From Gemmatimonadota bacterium (GTDB lineage: Bacteria; Gemmatimonadota; Gemmatimonadetes; Palauibacterales; KS3-K002): a stretch of DNA of 37,919 nt. Below, piece after piece: positions 22,668 to 31,403 of this stretch (position 1 is its first letter; every line of letters begins with the position of its first letter). A program made the position numbers and the translations under genes. The notes beneath the pieces are model-generated. The model was not told the DNA's origin, ran no database searches, and worked only from the letters and a program-made list of their open reading frames with translations. The stretch covers positions 2,606,637 to 2,644,555 of the forward strand of contig CP070812.1 of assembly GCA_020344015.1 (NCBI GenBank). The letters run 5' to 3'.

Positions 22668-25009
22668 TCCAAAAGGTTTTCGTCGAACAGCTTCAGTATC
22701 CGCCGATACTCGTCGGTCCAGGCCCACGAGTGCTCGAAGCCGTGCCCCTCCTTCGGGTAGATGGCGACTTCCCAGTCTTCTTTGCCCAGCTCAAGCAGGC
22801 GCTCCGCCAGGCGAACGGTGTCTTGGAAGTGGACGTTCTGGTCGATCATGCCGTGACAGATAAGCAAAGCGCCTTGCAGCCCTTCGGCGTGATAGATCGG
22901 CGAGCTGCGCCGGTATGCCTCTGCGTCGTCCTGCGGCAGGCCGAGGATACGAGACGTGTACCAGTGGTTGTAGTACGCCCAGTCGGTAACCGGCCGCAGG
23001 GCCGCTCCCGCGGCGAAGGTCTCGGCCTCGGTAAACATCGCCATCAAGGTGATGAAGCCACCGTAACTTCCACCGTAGATGCCGATGCGCCCGGGCTCCA
23101 CGCCCAGCTCGTTCACCAGGTACCGCGCGCCGTCTACCTGATCGGAGAGATCGGTCCTGCCCATGTACTTGTGGATGGCAGTCCGCCAATCGCGGCCGTA
23201 CCCGGCGGATCCCCGATAGTCGATGTCGAGCACCGTGTAGCCGCCCTCCATCAACAGATTGTGGAACATGAACTCGCGGTAGTAGCTGCTCCACCAGTTG
23301 TGGACGTTCTGCAGGTAGCCAGCGCCGTGGACGAAGATGACAGCGGCGCCATTCGGCTCATCGGGCCGATAGAGCCGCGCCGGCACATCTTCGCCGTCCT
23401 GCGCCCTGAAGTAGACGATCTCCGGAGCGCGCCAATCGTACGACTCGAATTCCGGCGTCGTCGAACTGGTGATCTGGGCGTGGCGCGAACCGGGACGATT
23501 GTCCTGCAGGAAGAGTTCCGGCGGGCGGTTGGGCCAACCATACAGAACCGCGAGCCGGCGGCCGTCGGGCGAAACAACCACAGAGCCGCCACCCGAGCCC
23601 TGCAGCGAACCGAGGTCTGTGACTAGGCGACGGTCCCCGCCGTCGAGGTTCATCCGGTGGAAACCACGCTCGTGCGGGCTGGCCTCGCTGGTTATCAGGA
23701 ACCACTCCTTTTCGTCAGGCGATATCTCGGCCCTCACCACTTCCCAAGGGCCGGTGGTCAGCGGAGTCGGCTCGCCGCCACCTTCCGCGATCGTGTAGAG
23801 GTGGGCGAACCCGCTCGCCTCGGAGATGTACCAGACGTGGTCGCCGTCGGGCATCCAGCCGGCGGACAGCCAGCCGGGTCCTCCCACCCAAGCATCGTCG
23901 TGCAGGTAATCCAGCACGCTCGACTCACCCGTGGTCGCATCCACCAGGAGTATCCAGCGGTCCTGCGCGTCGTCCGAGAAGCCGACGGCGAGCAGGCGAT
24001 CCGACTCCTCCGACCAGCCGCGGAAGCTGAGATTGACTTGGCGGTCCTCCTGACCGTGGTCGATCCACACGACCTCTCCGCTCGCCAGGTCCATTACGCC
24101 CAGCTTCCCACTTCGCTGTTCATCGCCGACGAAGGTGCGCTTGCGTGGGGCCTGGCGGGTGTAACCGTCCTCGGTGACGTAGTCCGGCACCCAGGCCTCC
24201 CGGGCATCCTGCGCCTCTTCGTTGAGGCTGAAGGCCATGCGCGCGCCGTCCGGTGCAACCCAGTAGCCGCCGAAGCGTTGACCGTTCTCTACGTAGAAGG
24301 CCTTCGGTGTGTCGGCCCTCTCCGGGTCGGCGGGTGGCGGCCAGCGCTGTGCCCTACGGACAGAGTCGACCTCGAACACCCTCAGCAGCTCGCGCTGCTG
24401 TTCTTCCAAGTAAAGCCTCTGACCCTCGGGTGGTTCGTCCTCCCGGAGTTCCCGGCCGCGACGGATGTCGGTGAGCTGGGCGACTAGGCCCGTCTCCACA
24501 TCGATCTTGTACAGGTTGCTGCTGCGGACGTAGTAGACGGTCTCTCCATCCGCCGACATCCGAATGCTAGACAGACCGCCGGACACCGAGACGAGCACGC
24601 GCTCCCGGCCGGAACCAACATCGAGAAGGTAGAGGCCGCCCTGGTACTCATATACCGCCTTATCGCGGTCCTCCGAGTAGGCGACGCGGAGGCGGGGCTG
24701 GATGCGGAGGGCCTCCTCGTCGGGGACTCGTTCCGGTTCGCCGCCGCCGCGGTCGACCTGGTAGAGGCCCTGGGTCTCCTCCTCTGGCTGCTTCCAGACG
24801 AAGTAGAGTGTGCGTCCGTCCGGCGACCAGCTCATCCGGGAGGGTGCAGTACCGACAAGCTCGGGCCCGCGCATTATGTTGGCGACGGTGAGCTCGAAGC
24901 GGTCCGCCTCGACAACCGTCCCTTCGACCTGGGCGCGCGCCGGCGGCGTTATCGCGGCCAACGCCAGGAGCACTGCACACCATCGTTTCAGCGACTGTGA
25001 TCGTCGCAT
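22643..25009 (-). CDS. Secreted S9-family (prolyl oligopeptidase/DPP-IV type) serine peptidase
   Basis: A 788-residue exported peptidase. The signal peptide ends PPARAQ. A beta-propeller with PD40-like blades (SWSPDGRTLYFVW, SADGETVYYV, SPDGRRLAVLYG) occupies about 40-520, and an alpha/beta-hydrolase domain follows. The triad is S648 in GGSYGG, D723 in HGMIDQNVH and H756 in EGHGFEH. It likely trims proline-containing or other small peptides in the periplasm. GGAGGAGAG precedes the ATG. The gene starts 34 bases after the FHA-protease gene stop and may be co-transcribed. Its last seven codons lie inside inverted repeat B, so the extreme C-terminus is probably not conserved. Confidence 0.94.
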   Translation of the reverse strand: MRRSQSLKRWCAVLLALAAITPPARAQVEGTVVEADRFELTVANIMRGPELVGTAPSRMSWSPDGRTLYFVWKQPEEETQGLYQVDRGGGEPERVPDEEALRIQPRLRVAYSEDRDKAVYEYQGGLYLLDVGSGRERVLVSVSGGLSSIRMSADGETVYYVRSSNLYKIDVETGLVAQLTDIRRGRELREDEPPEGQRLYLEEQQRELLRVFEVDSVRRAQRWPPPADPERADTPKAFYVENGQRFGGYWVAPDGARMAFSLNEEAQDAREAWVPDYVTEDGYTRQAPRKRTFVGDEQRSGKLGVMDLASGEVVWIDHGQEDRQVNLSFRGWSEESDRLLAVGFSDDAQDRWILLVDATTGESSVLDYLHDDAWVGGPGWLSAGWMPDGDHVWYISEASGFAHLYTIAEGGGEPTPLTTGPWEVVRAEISPDEKEWFLITSEASPHERGFHRMNLDGGDRRLVTDLGSLQGSGGGSVVVSPDGRRLAVLYGWPNRPPELFLQDNRPGSRHAQITSSTTPEFESYDWRAPEIVYFRAQDGEDVPARLYRPDEPNGAAVIFVHGAGYLQNVHNWWSSYYREFMFHNLLMEGGYTVLDIDYRGSAGYGRDWRTAIHKYMGRTDLSDQVDGARYLVNELGVEPGRIGIYGGSYGGFITLMAMFTEAETFAAGAALRPVTDWAYYNHWYTSRILGLPQDDAEAYRRSSPIYHAEGLQGALLICHGMIDQNVHFQDTVRLAERLLELGKEDWEVAIYPKEGHGFEHSWAWTDEYRRILKLFDENLLEGNSGLHD

Positions 25010-25043
25010 CTCTCCTCCTCGGATGTTAGTCGGCTCTGGTAGT

Positions 25044-27014
25044 CTACTCGATCCCGAGCTCCGCCTTGACCTCGGGCGGCAACAGCGGAATCAGCTGCGT
25101 GACTGGTACGGCGAACCCGAGGCCGGTGGCCCCGCGCAGGCCGCCGCGGTGCACGGCGACCACCTCGCCGTTGGCATTGAACACCGGGCTACCGCTCGAT
25201 CCTTCGACCGTGAACCCGTCGAAGCGGATCGATTCGCTCGTCACCTGGCTGAAGATCCCGGCGCTCATCGAAGTGCGCACGGTTCGCGTCTCATCGAGGG
25301 CGGCGCCCAGTCCGGCCGGGAAGCCGATGAGCGCGGCCGGCTCGCCCTGTCGCGCCCGTGTCCCCGACCAATCGACACTCTCGATGCTGGGACCACCGTA
25401 ATTCCGGATCCTTATAACGGCGAGGTCGGGCTGGCCGGGAGGTGCGACGACGATGATGTCCGCCGGCTCCATGAAGCGTTCATCGGCCAGCGTCACAAAC
25501 ACAGAGTCGGGCTCCTTTCCATCCGGGTTCACGACGTGGCGATTGGTGACGAAGTGGCCTGAAGACGTGATAACGAAGCCGGACCCGTCGAACAGTCGCA
25601 ACCCTTGAAAGACGGTGACGAGGCCGACCGCGTGCTGGTTCGCCTGTGCCACCGCCGCCAGGTTGACCCCGCTGACCGCACGCAGCTGAGCCCCGATATC
25701 CGACGCCTGCTCTTCCGCAGCCCTTATCGCGTGTCGCAGGCTGTCGACCAGGCCCTGGGAAACCCGCTCCTGGCTCGCTCGCTCCAGCTCGCCCCGCAGC
25801 CGCGAGACCTCGGCGTCGGCCAGTCGGCGGGCCGAATCGCCTGCGGCGAGCTGCCGCCTCAACGCGTCCTGAGAGCGAGCCAGGGACGCTTCCAGCGCGA
25901 GCGTCCGCTGGTCCGCAACGATCAGCGCGCCACGCAGGCTATCGATCACCGAGGCAGGAGCCGCCTGCTCGGTGGCGGCCACCAACTCCGCCCTCAGACG
26001 TTCGTACTCGGCCGACGCCACGAACAGCACCGAGTCGGTCGTCGCTTGCTGAGCGGCGAGTGCGTGACGGTAGTCCTCCAGCTGCTGACGCTGTTCCTCT
26101 AATGCACGCGCTTGCTCCTCCAAGGCAGCAGCCGTCTGATGCTCGCGCCGCTCGGCCAGAATGTAGAGTCCGGCGACAGCGGTAATGACCACCGCCAACA
26201 TGGACCAGATCAGCTGGCGGACTCGTGCTGACGTGCCCCGCGAGACCTCGCGGGCGACGCGCCGAACGAGCAGTGTGGTCAGGCCGCCGGCCGACGACAG
26301 CGTGAGCTCTTCGACGAAGAGGACGGGCCCCTCTTCACCCAGCGCGATCTGATCGCCCTCCTGCAGCGGCTTCTCACCCTCCAGGTACTTGCCGTTGAGG
26401 AACGTGCCGTTCACGCTGCGGGCATCGCGGATCAGGGCGGCGCCATCAGCGGCGAGGGTAATCTCGGCGTGGTGGCGTGAGATCAGCTCGTCGTCGGCGC
26501 CGAGGGGCCGAACCTCGCAGTCGGAGCCGCGCCCGATACGGATAAAGGCTCCCGAGGCCGAGTAGCGCTTGCCGGTCTTGGCCTCCTCGAAGACGAGTTT
26601 CAGTATCGCGCCATGCGGCGCTCCCGGCCCGGCCGCCGCGGGCTCGGCGGACGGCGGCTCGGCCGGCGTCGCACTCTCTGAGACGGTCGACTCAAGACTT
26701 CGACTGGCGGCAGCCTCTACCTTGACACGCGGCCCGGACTTGCCGAGGCGGATCACCGTTCCGGGGGCAACGACTTCCGACTGGCCGCTGACAAGGCGCC
26801 GCTCGGCGACGAACGTCCCGTTCCGGCTCCCCATGTCCTCGAGCCACCAGCGGCGGACGCGATATACGAAGCGGACGTGGATGCCCGAGACTACGTCGGT
26901 CCCTTCACCGGATAGACTGAACTCGAGCTCGGGATCGCGCCCGACCCTTACCTCGCCGGCCTCGAACTCGTGCAGCGAGCCGGATCGCAGATCACGTAGG
27001 CGGAGGAACGGCAT
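25044..27014 (-). CDS. Double-FHA transmembrane trypsin-like serine protease
   Basis: A 656-residue protein with an unusual domain order. FHA1 (about 19-80) has VRVGRDPE, SGIHVRF and GSRNGTFV. FHA2 (about 150-225) has IRIGRGSD, SRHHAEI and SVNGTFLNG. A single TM helix lies at about 269-286 and a long alpha-helical coiled coil rich in Glu/Gln/Ala at about 288-450. The C-terminal trypsin/HtrA-like protease has triad H493 (TNRHVV), D530 (PDLAVI) and S607 (GSSGSP). Predicted topology puts the FHA phosphothreonine readers in the cytoplasm and the protease in the periplasm. No Ser/Thr kinase is in the window. Parts are secure; the signalling role is inference. Confidence 0.9.
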   Translation of the reverse strand: MPFLRLRDLRSGSLHEFEAGEVRVGRDPELEFSLSGEGTDVVSGIHVRFVYRVRRWWLEDMGSRNGTFVAERRLVSGQSEVVAPGTVIRLGKSGPRVKVEAAASRSLESTVSESATPAEPPSAEPAAAGPGAPHGAILKLVFEEAKTGKRYSASGAFIRIGRGSDCEVRPLGADDELISRHHAEITLAADGAALIRDARSVNGTFLNGKYLEGEKPLQEGDQIALGEEGPVLFVEELTLSSAGGLTTLLVRRVAREVSRGTSARVRQLIWSMLAVVITAVAGLYILAERREHQTAAALEEQARALEEQRQQLEDYRHALAAQQATTDSVLFVASAEYERLRAELVAATEQAAPASVIDSLRGALIVADQRTLALEASLARSQDALRRQLAAGDSARRLADAEVSRLRGELERASQERVSQGLVDSLRHAIRAAEEQASDIGAQLRAVSGVNLAAVAQANQHAVGLVTVFQGLRLFDGSGFVITSSGHFVTNRHVVNPDGKEPDSVFVTLADERFMEPADIIVVAPPGQPDLAVIRIRNYGGPSIESVDWSGTRARQGEPAALIGFPAGLGAALDETRTVRTSMSAGIFSQVTSESIRFDGFTVEGSSGSPVFNANGEVVAVHRGGLRGATGLGFAVPVTQLIPLLPPEVKAELGIE

Positions 27015-27028
27015 CTTTCGCTGTACTG

Positions 27029-27138
27029 TGGTCGGTCTGCAGTGGCCAGTTGCCGGTGGCCGGTAGCCGGTGACTTCGAAGTGCTCAGTTCACACTTCGC
27101 AATTACCGGCCACTGACGCACCGACTACCGACCACTGG
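27029..27138. repeat. Fold-back inverted repeat C
   Basis: The tip CGAAGTG (27077-27083) pairs with CACTTCG (27093-27099). Outward, GTGGTCGGT on the left matches ACCGACCAC on the right, with several partly matching GGCCGGT-type blocks between. It fills the gap between the E2 stop and the FHA-protease start. Confidence 0.75.
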
Positions 27139-27139
27139 T

Positions 27140-28456
27140 TCACGCGTCTTCTGGGAAATCCTCCAGCACTTCTCGCACTTTCGCCATGAAGAAGTCGGCC
27201 ATGGCGCCGTCCACGACACGATGATCGAAGCTGAGCCCGAAATAAGAACGGTAACGTATCGCGATCATGTCATCGATCACGACGGGTCGCTTCTCGATCG
27301 TGCCGATACCGAGTATCGCCACCTGCGGCTGGTTGATGATCGGTGTCCCGAAGAGCGATCCGAACACTCCCGGATTCGTGATTGTGAATGTACCGCCCTG
27401 CACATCTTCAGGATCCAGCTTACGCGTGCGTGCCCGCTCGGCCAGCTCGAAGGCGCGGCGCGCGATTCCCAGCAGACTCAACTCGTGGGCGCCCTTGATC
27501 ACGGGAACGATCAGGCCGGCGCCTTCATCCATCGCAACGGCCATCCCGATGTTGTAAGCGGCGTGGTAGACGATCTTCTTGCCGACGACCGAAGCGTTGA
27601 GGACAGGATATGCCTTCAGCGCCTCGACCACGGCTTTCACGATGAAAGGTAGATAGGTGAGCTTGACCCCCTCGCGCTCGAAGCGCGGCTTCAGGCTGGC
27701 GCGCAACTGAGCGACGTGCTCGAAGTCGATCTCGTGGACCGAGCTCACGTGAGCGCTGATGCGGCGGCTCATGAGCATGTGCTCCATGATCCGCTGCCGC
27801 ATGATGTCCATCTCCTCTACCCGGTCGGTCTCCTTGATGATGACCTCCGGGATCTTGATCTGGAGGGTCTCGCCGTGAATCGGAACGTGCATTACGCCCG
27901 GCGCGCCTGCCGGTAGGGCGACGGGCGCCGCGCCACGCCCCTCGATGACGGCGAGGATGTCCTTCTTGGTGACCCTGCCGCCGATACCCGTGCCGCTGAG
28001 GGATGCGAGGTCGATCCCGTGCTCCGCTGCGATGCGCCGGACCACCGGGGTCGAGCGGGTCTGCAAGCGTGCCTCGCGGCTCGCTTCGCCCGGTGCCCCG
28101 TCGCCCTTTGGTGGAGCCGCCGCCGGGGTCTCGGCGACGACGGCGGCCACGGCGGGCTCAGCGGTACGCTGCGGAGCTGCGACCTCGGCCTCGGATACGG
28201 CGACGGCCTCCGCCGCCTCGGTCTCGATCCTGGCGATCGTGGTGCCGACCTCTACGGTCTGGCTCTCGATCGCTAGAATCTCGATCAAGATGCCCGCGGT
28301 CGGGGCGGGTATGTCGGCGTCGACCTTGTCGGTAGAGATCTCGAGGATCGACTCGTCGCGCTTGACTTCGTCGCCCACGTTCTTGAGCCATTTCGTGATC
28401 GTCCCCTCGGCGATCGACTCGCCCATCTGGGGCATGATGACATCGACTCTCGCCAT
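27140..28456 (-). CDS. Dihydrolipoamide acyltransferase, E2 of a 2-oxoacid dehydrogenase
   Basis: A 438-residue E2 core enzyme. It has one lipoyl domain (1-80, lipoyl-Lys K44 in STDKVDAD), an Ala/Pro-rich linker and a peripheral-subunit-binding domain (STPVVRRIAAEHGIDL). The catalytic domain ends DHRVVDGAMADFF, with the active-site His and Asp. It transfers the acyl group to CoA in the cytoplasmic complex. Branched-chain, pyruvate and acetoin versions cannot be separated by eye. GAGAGG precedes the ATG, 12 bases after the E1-beta stop. E1-alpha and E3 are absent from the window. Confidence 0.93.
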   Translation of the reverse strand: MARVDVIMPQMGESIAEGTITKWLKNVGDEVKRDESILEISTDKVDADIPAPTAGILIEILAIESQTVEVGTTIARIETEAAEAVAVSEAEVAAPQRTAEPAVAAVVAETPAAAPPKGDGAPGEASREARLQTRSTPVVRRIAAEHGIDLASLSGTGIGGRVTKKDILAVIEGRGAAPVALPAGAPGVMHVPIHGETLQIKIPEVIIKETDRVEEMDIMRQRIMEHMLMSRRISAHVSSVHEIDFEHVAQLRASLKPRFEREGVKLTYLPFIVKAVVEALKAYPVLNASVVGKKIVYHAAYNIGMAVAMDEGAGLIVPVIKGAHELSLLGIARRAFELAERARTRKLDPEDVQGGTFTITNPGVFGSLFGTPIINQPQVAILGIGTIEKRPVVIDDMIAIRYRSYFGLSFDHRVVDGAMADFFMAKVREVLEDFPEDA

Positions 28457-28468
28457 TGCACAGCCTCT

Positions 28469-29455
28469 CTAATAGTCGAGCATCCAGCGTGACGCTCTTA
28501 CCACATCCTCCGCCTGCACCAGGTAGTAGTCCTCGAGCGGCGGGCTGAACGGCACGGGAGTGTCGGGCGCCGTTAGGCGTCGCACGGGCGCGTCCAGCCA
28601 CTCGAAGCAGAATTCGTTCACACGTGCCGCGATCTCACCGGCGACACCACCGGTGCGGGGTGCCTCGTGGACAACCAGACAACGATGCGTCTTCCGTACT
28701 GACGCAGCAATCGCCTTGTCGTCCATCGGGTTGAGCGTACGCAGGTCGATCACCTCGACCTGGGCGCCGTCCGTGCCGGCGATCTCTTCCGCGGCGGCCA
28801 GCGAGGTAACCACGGTGGCGCCGAAGGTCACGATCGTCAGCGCATCGCCCTCGCGGGCGACCCGCGCACTTCCGATGGGGACAGTGTACTCTTCCGCCGG
28901 TAGCACTTCCTTGGCCCGGCGGTAGAGGAACTTGTGCTCGAAGAACAGAACGGGATCGGGGTCACGGATCGCCGCTCTGATCAGGCCTTTCGCGTCGTGG
29001 GCGGTAGCGGGCGCGACCATCTTGAGGCCCGCCACGTTGAGAAAATACGGCTCTACGTTCTGGGAGTGAAACGGGCCGGCCCTGCCCCCCCCGCCACAGG
29101 GACCGCGAACGACCAGCGGGGCACTCTCACCAGTTCGGTAGCGCAGCTTGGCGGCGAAATTCACCAGCATGCTGAAGGCCGGGGCGATGAAATCGATGAA
29201 CTGCATCTCGACCACTGGCCGGAAACCCATGTAGGCGGCACCCACCGCCGCGCCGACCAGGGCGGCTTCACTGATCGGCGTGTCGATAACGCGATCGGGG
29301 CCGAAATGGGCCAGGAAGCCGTCGGTCAGCTTGAAGGCGCCGCCGTAGCGACCCAGGTCCTCGCCGATCAGGAAGACCGACTCGTCGGCCTCCATCTCTT
29401 CCCAGAGACCTTCGCGAATCGCCTCGAGGTAGGTGGTCGTCTGCTGCTCGCTCAC
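28469..29455 (-). CDS. 2-oxoacid dehydrogenase E1 component, beta subunit
   Basis: A transketolase-like pyrimidine-binding/C-terminal subunit, about 328 residues from the chosen GTG start (SEQQTTTYLEAIREGLWEEM). Conserved marks are LIGEDLGRYGGAFK, DTPISEAALVG, PVVEMQFIDF, HSQNVEPYF and the C-terminal VVHEAPRTGGVAGEI. It needs an E1-alpha subunit to bind ThDP and decarboxylate the oxoacid. GTG 29455 has GGAGAG upstream; an in-frame ATG at 29503 has none, though it would add 16 residues. It is co-transcribed with E2 downstream. The gene just upstream is ygfZ, not E1-alpha. Confidence 0.92.
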   Translation of the reverse strand: MSEQQTTTYLEAIREGLWEEMEADESVFLIGEDLGRYGGAFKLTDGFLAHFGPDRVIDTPISEAALVGAAVGAAYMGFRPVVEMQFIDFIAPAFSMLVNFAAKLRYRTGESAPLVVRGPCGGGGRAGPFHSQNVEPYFLNVAGLKMVAPATAHDAKGLIRAAIRDPDPVLFFEHKFLYRRAKEVLPAEEYTVPIGSARVAREGDALTIVTFGATVVTSLAAAEEIAGTDGAQVEVIDLRTLNPMDDKAIAASVRKTHRCLVVHEAPRTGGVAGEIAARVNEFCFEWLDAPVRRLTAPDTPVPFSPPLEDYYLVQAEDVVRASRWMLDY

Positions 29456-29588
29456 CCGGTCGCTCTCTCCGGCCCGCCGCGCTGCGACTGCCGCTATCTC
29501 CATAATCTGGGAACGGTTCGACGCGCCATCGCACGCCGTAGCTCGGTCTCCTGGCAGCGCGCAAATCTAACGACGGCCACCGGCGACT

Positions 29589-30683
29589 TCAAACGGTTTC
29601 TTTCTCGAACGGCTGCAGCGGCGGCCCGTGGATAACCGCCACGCCTTCGCGCCCCGCCGCCGACCAGGTCATGTCCGGGCTCACCTCGGAGACGGCGACC
29701 TCTGTCCTGAGATAGCCAAGTCCGATTGGGCCGAAACGCGGTGAGCGGACGGCCGAGGTCACGGTCCCAAGCTCGCCGTCTCGGTCACGTAGGGCGGCGC
29801 CAGGTGCAGGCAGCTCGCCCCGGCCCTCAGGCGCCTCGGACGACATGGCGGAGCGGTAGAATTTTAGAGTCCTCAGCAAGCGCTTCACCTGACCCCGGAA
29901 GTGGACCCGCGCGACGATCTCTTGGCCCAAGTAGCAGCCTTTGTCGAACGAGACCGCCTCCCCCTCGAGCCCGGTCTCTCGGGTCAAATTCTCCTGGCTA
30001 ACGTCGACTCCGTACTCTGGGATCCCCGACTCGACCCGGGCGACGTCGAGAGCCCGCGACCCCGCGGCCCGGCCGCCATGCTCGCGGACGACGCGCAGCA
30101 GGAGATCGATCAGGTCGGGCAGCGCCTCGCGCGGCGCGACGAGCTCGACCCCGTCGCGCGCCAGGCGGCGGTTACGGATCAGCAGCGCCGGGGCGTCAGC
30201 GAGCTCGATCTCCCGGACACCCAAATGCTCGTCCGGTGTCCTGACGCCAAGCGTCGCGCAGACTCCCGCTGTCTGCGGTCCGTACAAGCCGACCTCGCCC
30301 AGCGACTCGCTCGCGTCCTCGAAGCCCGCGTAGATCGGGGGCAGGTACTTCCGGAACGTGGCCAGCAGGTTCTCGGAGCCGGACCGGGGGAGGTCGAGTA
30401 GTAGATCAGTGACCCTTGGCAGAACCCGCAGGTCGGTGAGCACCCTGCCTTTGCGGTTGAGCAGCAGGGCGTGGCGGCCCGTATGTCCCAGCTCGGTCAC
30501 CTGATTCGTGACCAGGCCGTTCAGCATCTCGGCGCGCCGCTCGCCGGTCACGATCACGGTGCAACGGTCGGCCCTGAGAGCCAGCGCGCAGCCCTCGTGG
30601 AAGGCGCGGCACTCCGCCTCCCAATCGCCCAAATCGCCGGCTCCCTCGAGCAGGCCCGCTATTTCCCTGTCCACAGTATTCAA
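29589..30683 (-). CDS. ygfZ: YgfZ/GcvT-like folate-binding Fe-S assembly protein
   Basis: A 364-residue aminomethyltransferase-fold protein. The YgfZ signature KGCYLGQE is present in SFDKGCYLGQEIVARVH, with the conserved Cys. YgfZ helps maintain certain iron-sulfur enzymes such as MiaB in a folate-dependent way; it is not the glycine-cleavage T protein. The start appears to be TTG 30683 or GTG 30674; neither has a clear ribosome site. An intrinsic terminator for the preceding OmpA gene ends about 20 bases upstream, so the promoter must overlap it, or the gene depends on read-through. Confidence 0.9.
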   Translation of the reverse strand: MNTVDREIAGLLEGAGDLGDWEAECRAFHEGCALALRADRCTVIVTGERRAEMLNGLVTNQVTELGHTGRHALLLNRKGRVLTDLRVLPRVTDLLLDLPRSGSENLLATFRKYLPPIYAGFEDASESLGEVGLYGPQTAGVCATLGVRTPDEHLGVREIELADAPALLIRNRRLARDGVELVAPREALPDLIDLLLRVVREHGGRAAGSRALDVARVESGIPEYGVDVSQENLTRETGLEGEAVSFDKGCYLGQEIVARVHFRGQVKRLLRTLKFYRSAMSSEAPEGRGELPAPGAALRDRDGELGTVTSAVRSPRFGPIGLGYLRTEVAVSEVSPDMTWSAAGREGVAVIHGPPLQPFEKETV

Positions 30684-30699
30684 TCTACGCCGAATGAGA

Positions 30700-30738
30700 A
30701 TACAAAGGCGCCCCCGGCCCGAAGGCCGCAGGGCGCCT
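30700..30738 (-). terminator. Intrinsic terminator of the OmpA-like gene with UUCG loop
   Basis: On the minus strand, an 8-bp outer stem (AGGCGCCC with GGGCGCCT), a small internal loop and a 5-bp inner stem closed by TTCG (CGGCC-TTCG-GGCCG) are followed by TTGTATT. It lies about 33 bases after the OmpA stop. Confidence 0.85.
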
Positions 30739-30770
30739 CAACCGAGTTTTTGCGTTCGATAGACTTCGGC

Positions 30771-31403
30771 TTAGTTGCCCGCGCCGCGGACCATGCCGCC
30801 GTAGTCGATCACGAGCGCTACGCGGCGGTTCTCGATTCCGGTCACGCCGGGGCCATGGGCACCGGGGACGACCTGACGGTTACCCGCCTCGCCGTAGCTG
30901 ACCGCTCGCACCTGGTCGGGCTGCATGCCGCCGGCCGTCGTCAGGTACGACTTCACGGAGTCCGCGCGGCGCTGGCCCAGTCGAGTGTTGTAGGCTTCGC
31001 TGCCTGCCGGATCCGCGAATCCTTCGACCGTAACCAGAGCGTCTGCGTAGAACTCTTTGACGACCGCAGCGAAGCGATCGAGCACCGGCTTGTCGAGCTC
31101 GCGGAGGTCGGCCACGTCAAAGTCGAAATGCACAGGGACGTTGAACTTCATCATCCCCTGCGCCTTCTCCATCGTGACGTTGAAGTCGTTGCGCAGTGCC
31201 TGCAGCTCGGTCTCCAGACTGCTCACGCGCCGGTCCAGCTGGTCGATTCGACCTGAGAGCTGGTCATCGCTCGCCCGAAACTCCTCACGGACCTGAGCGA
31301 GCTGGGCGTCGAGATCCTCCTGCGACACGCCCGCAGCGCAGCCGCCCAGACCCAGAGCGAACAAGCCGACAAAGGCGGTCAGCCGCACATGCCGATTCAC
31401 CAT
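30771..31403 (-). CDS. OmpA/Pal-like lipoprotein with coiled-coil
   Basis: A 210-residue outer-membrane-type lipoprotein. Lipobox LGGC ends at Cys22. A predicted coiled coil resembling Lpp (about 28-75, SGRIDQLDRRVSSLETELQ) links to an OmpA peptidoglycan-binding domain (about 85-205). Its core is VHFDFDVADLRE, VEGFADPAGSEAYNTRL and LGQRRADSVKSYL. It would tether the outer membrane to peptidoglycan. AAGGAGG at the ideal spacing and a strong terminator suggest high expression. It is a single-gene unit as far as visible. Confidence 0.92.
   Translation of the reverse strand: MVNRHVRLTAFVGLFALGLGGCAAGVSQEDLDAQLAQVREEFRASDDQLSGRIDQLDRRVSSLETELQALRNDFNVTMEKAQGMMKFNVPVHFDFDVADLRELDKPVLDRFAAVVKEFYADALVTVEGFADPAGSEAYNTRLGQRRADSVKSYLTTAGGMQPDQVRAVSYGEAGNRQVVPGAHGPGVTGIENRRVALVIDYGGMVRGAGN

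Noticed and set aside
25044..27014. Antiphage defence protease, as in trypsin-gasdermin systems
   Set aside because: No gasdermin-like, nuclease, TIR or STAND gene is adjacent; neighbours are a secreted peptidase and metabolic E2.
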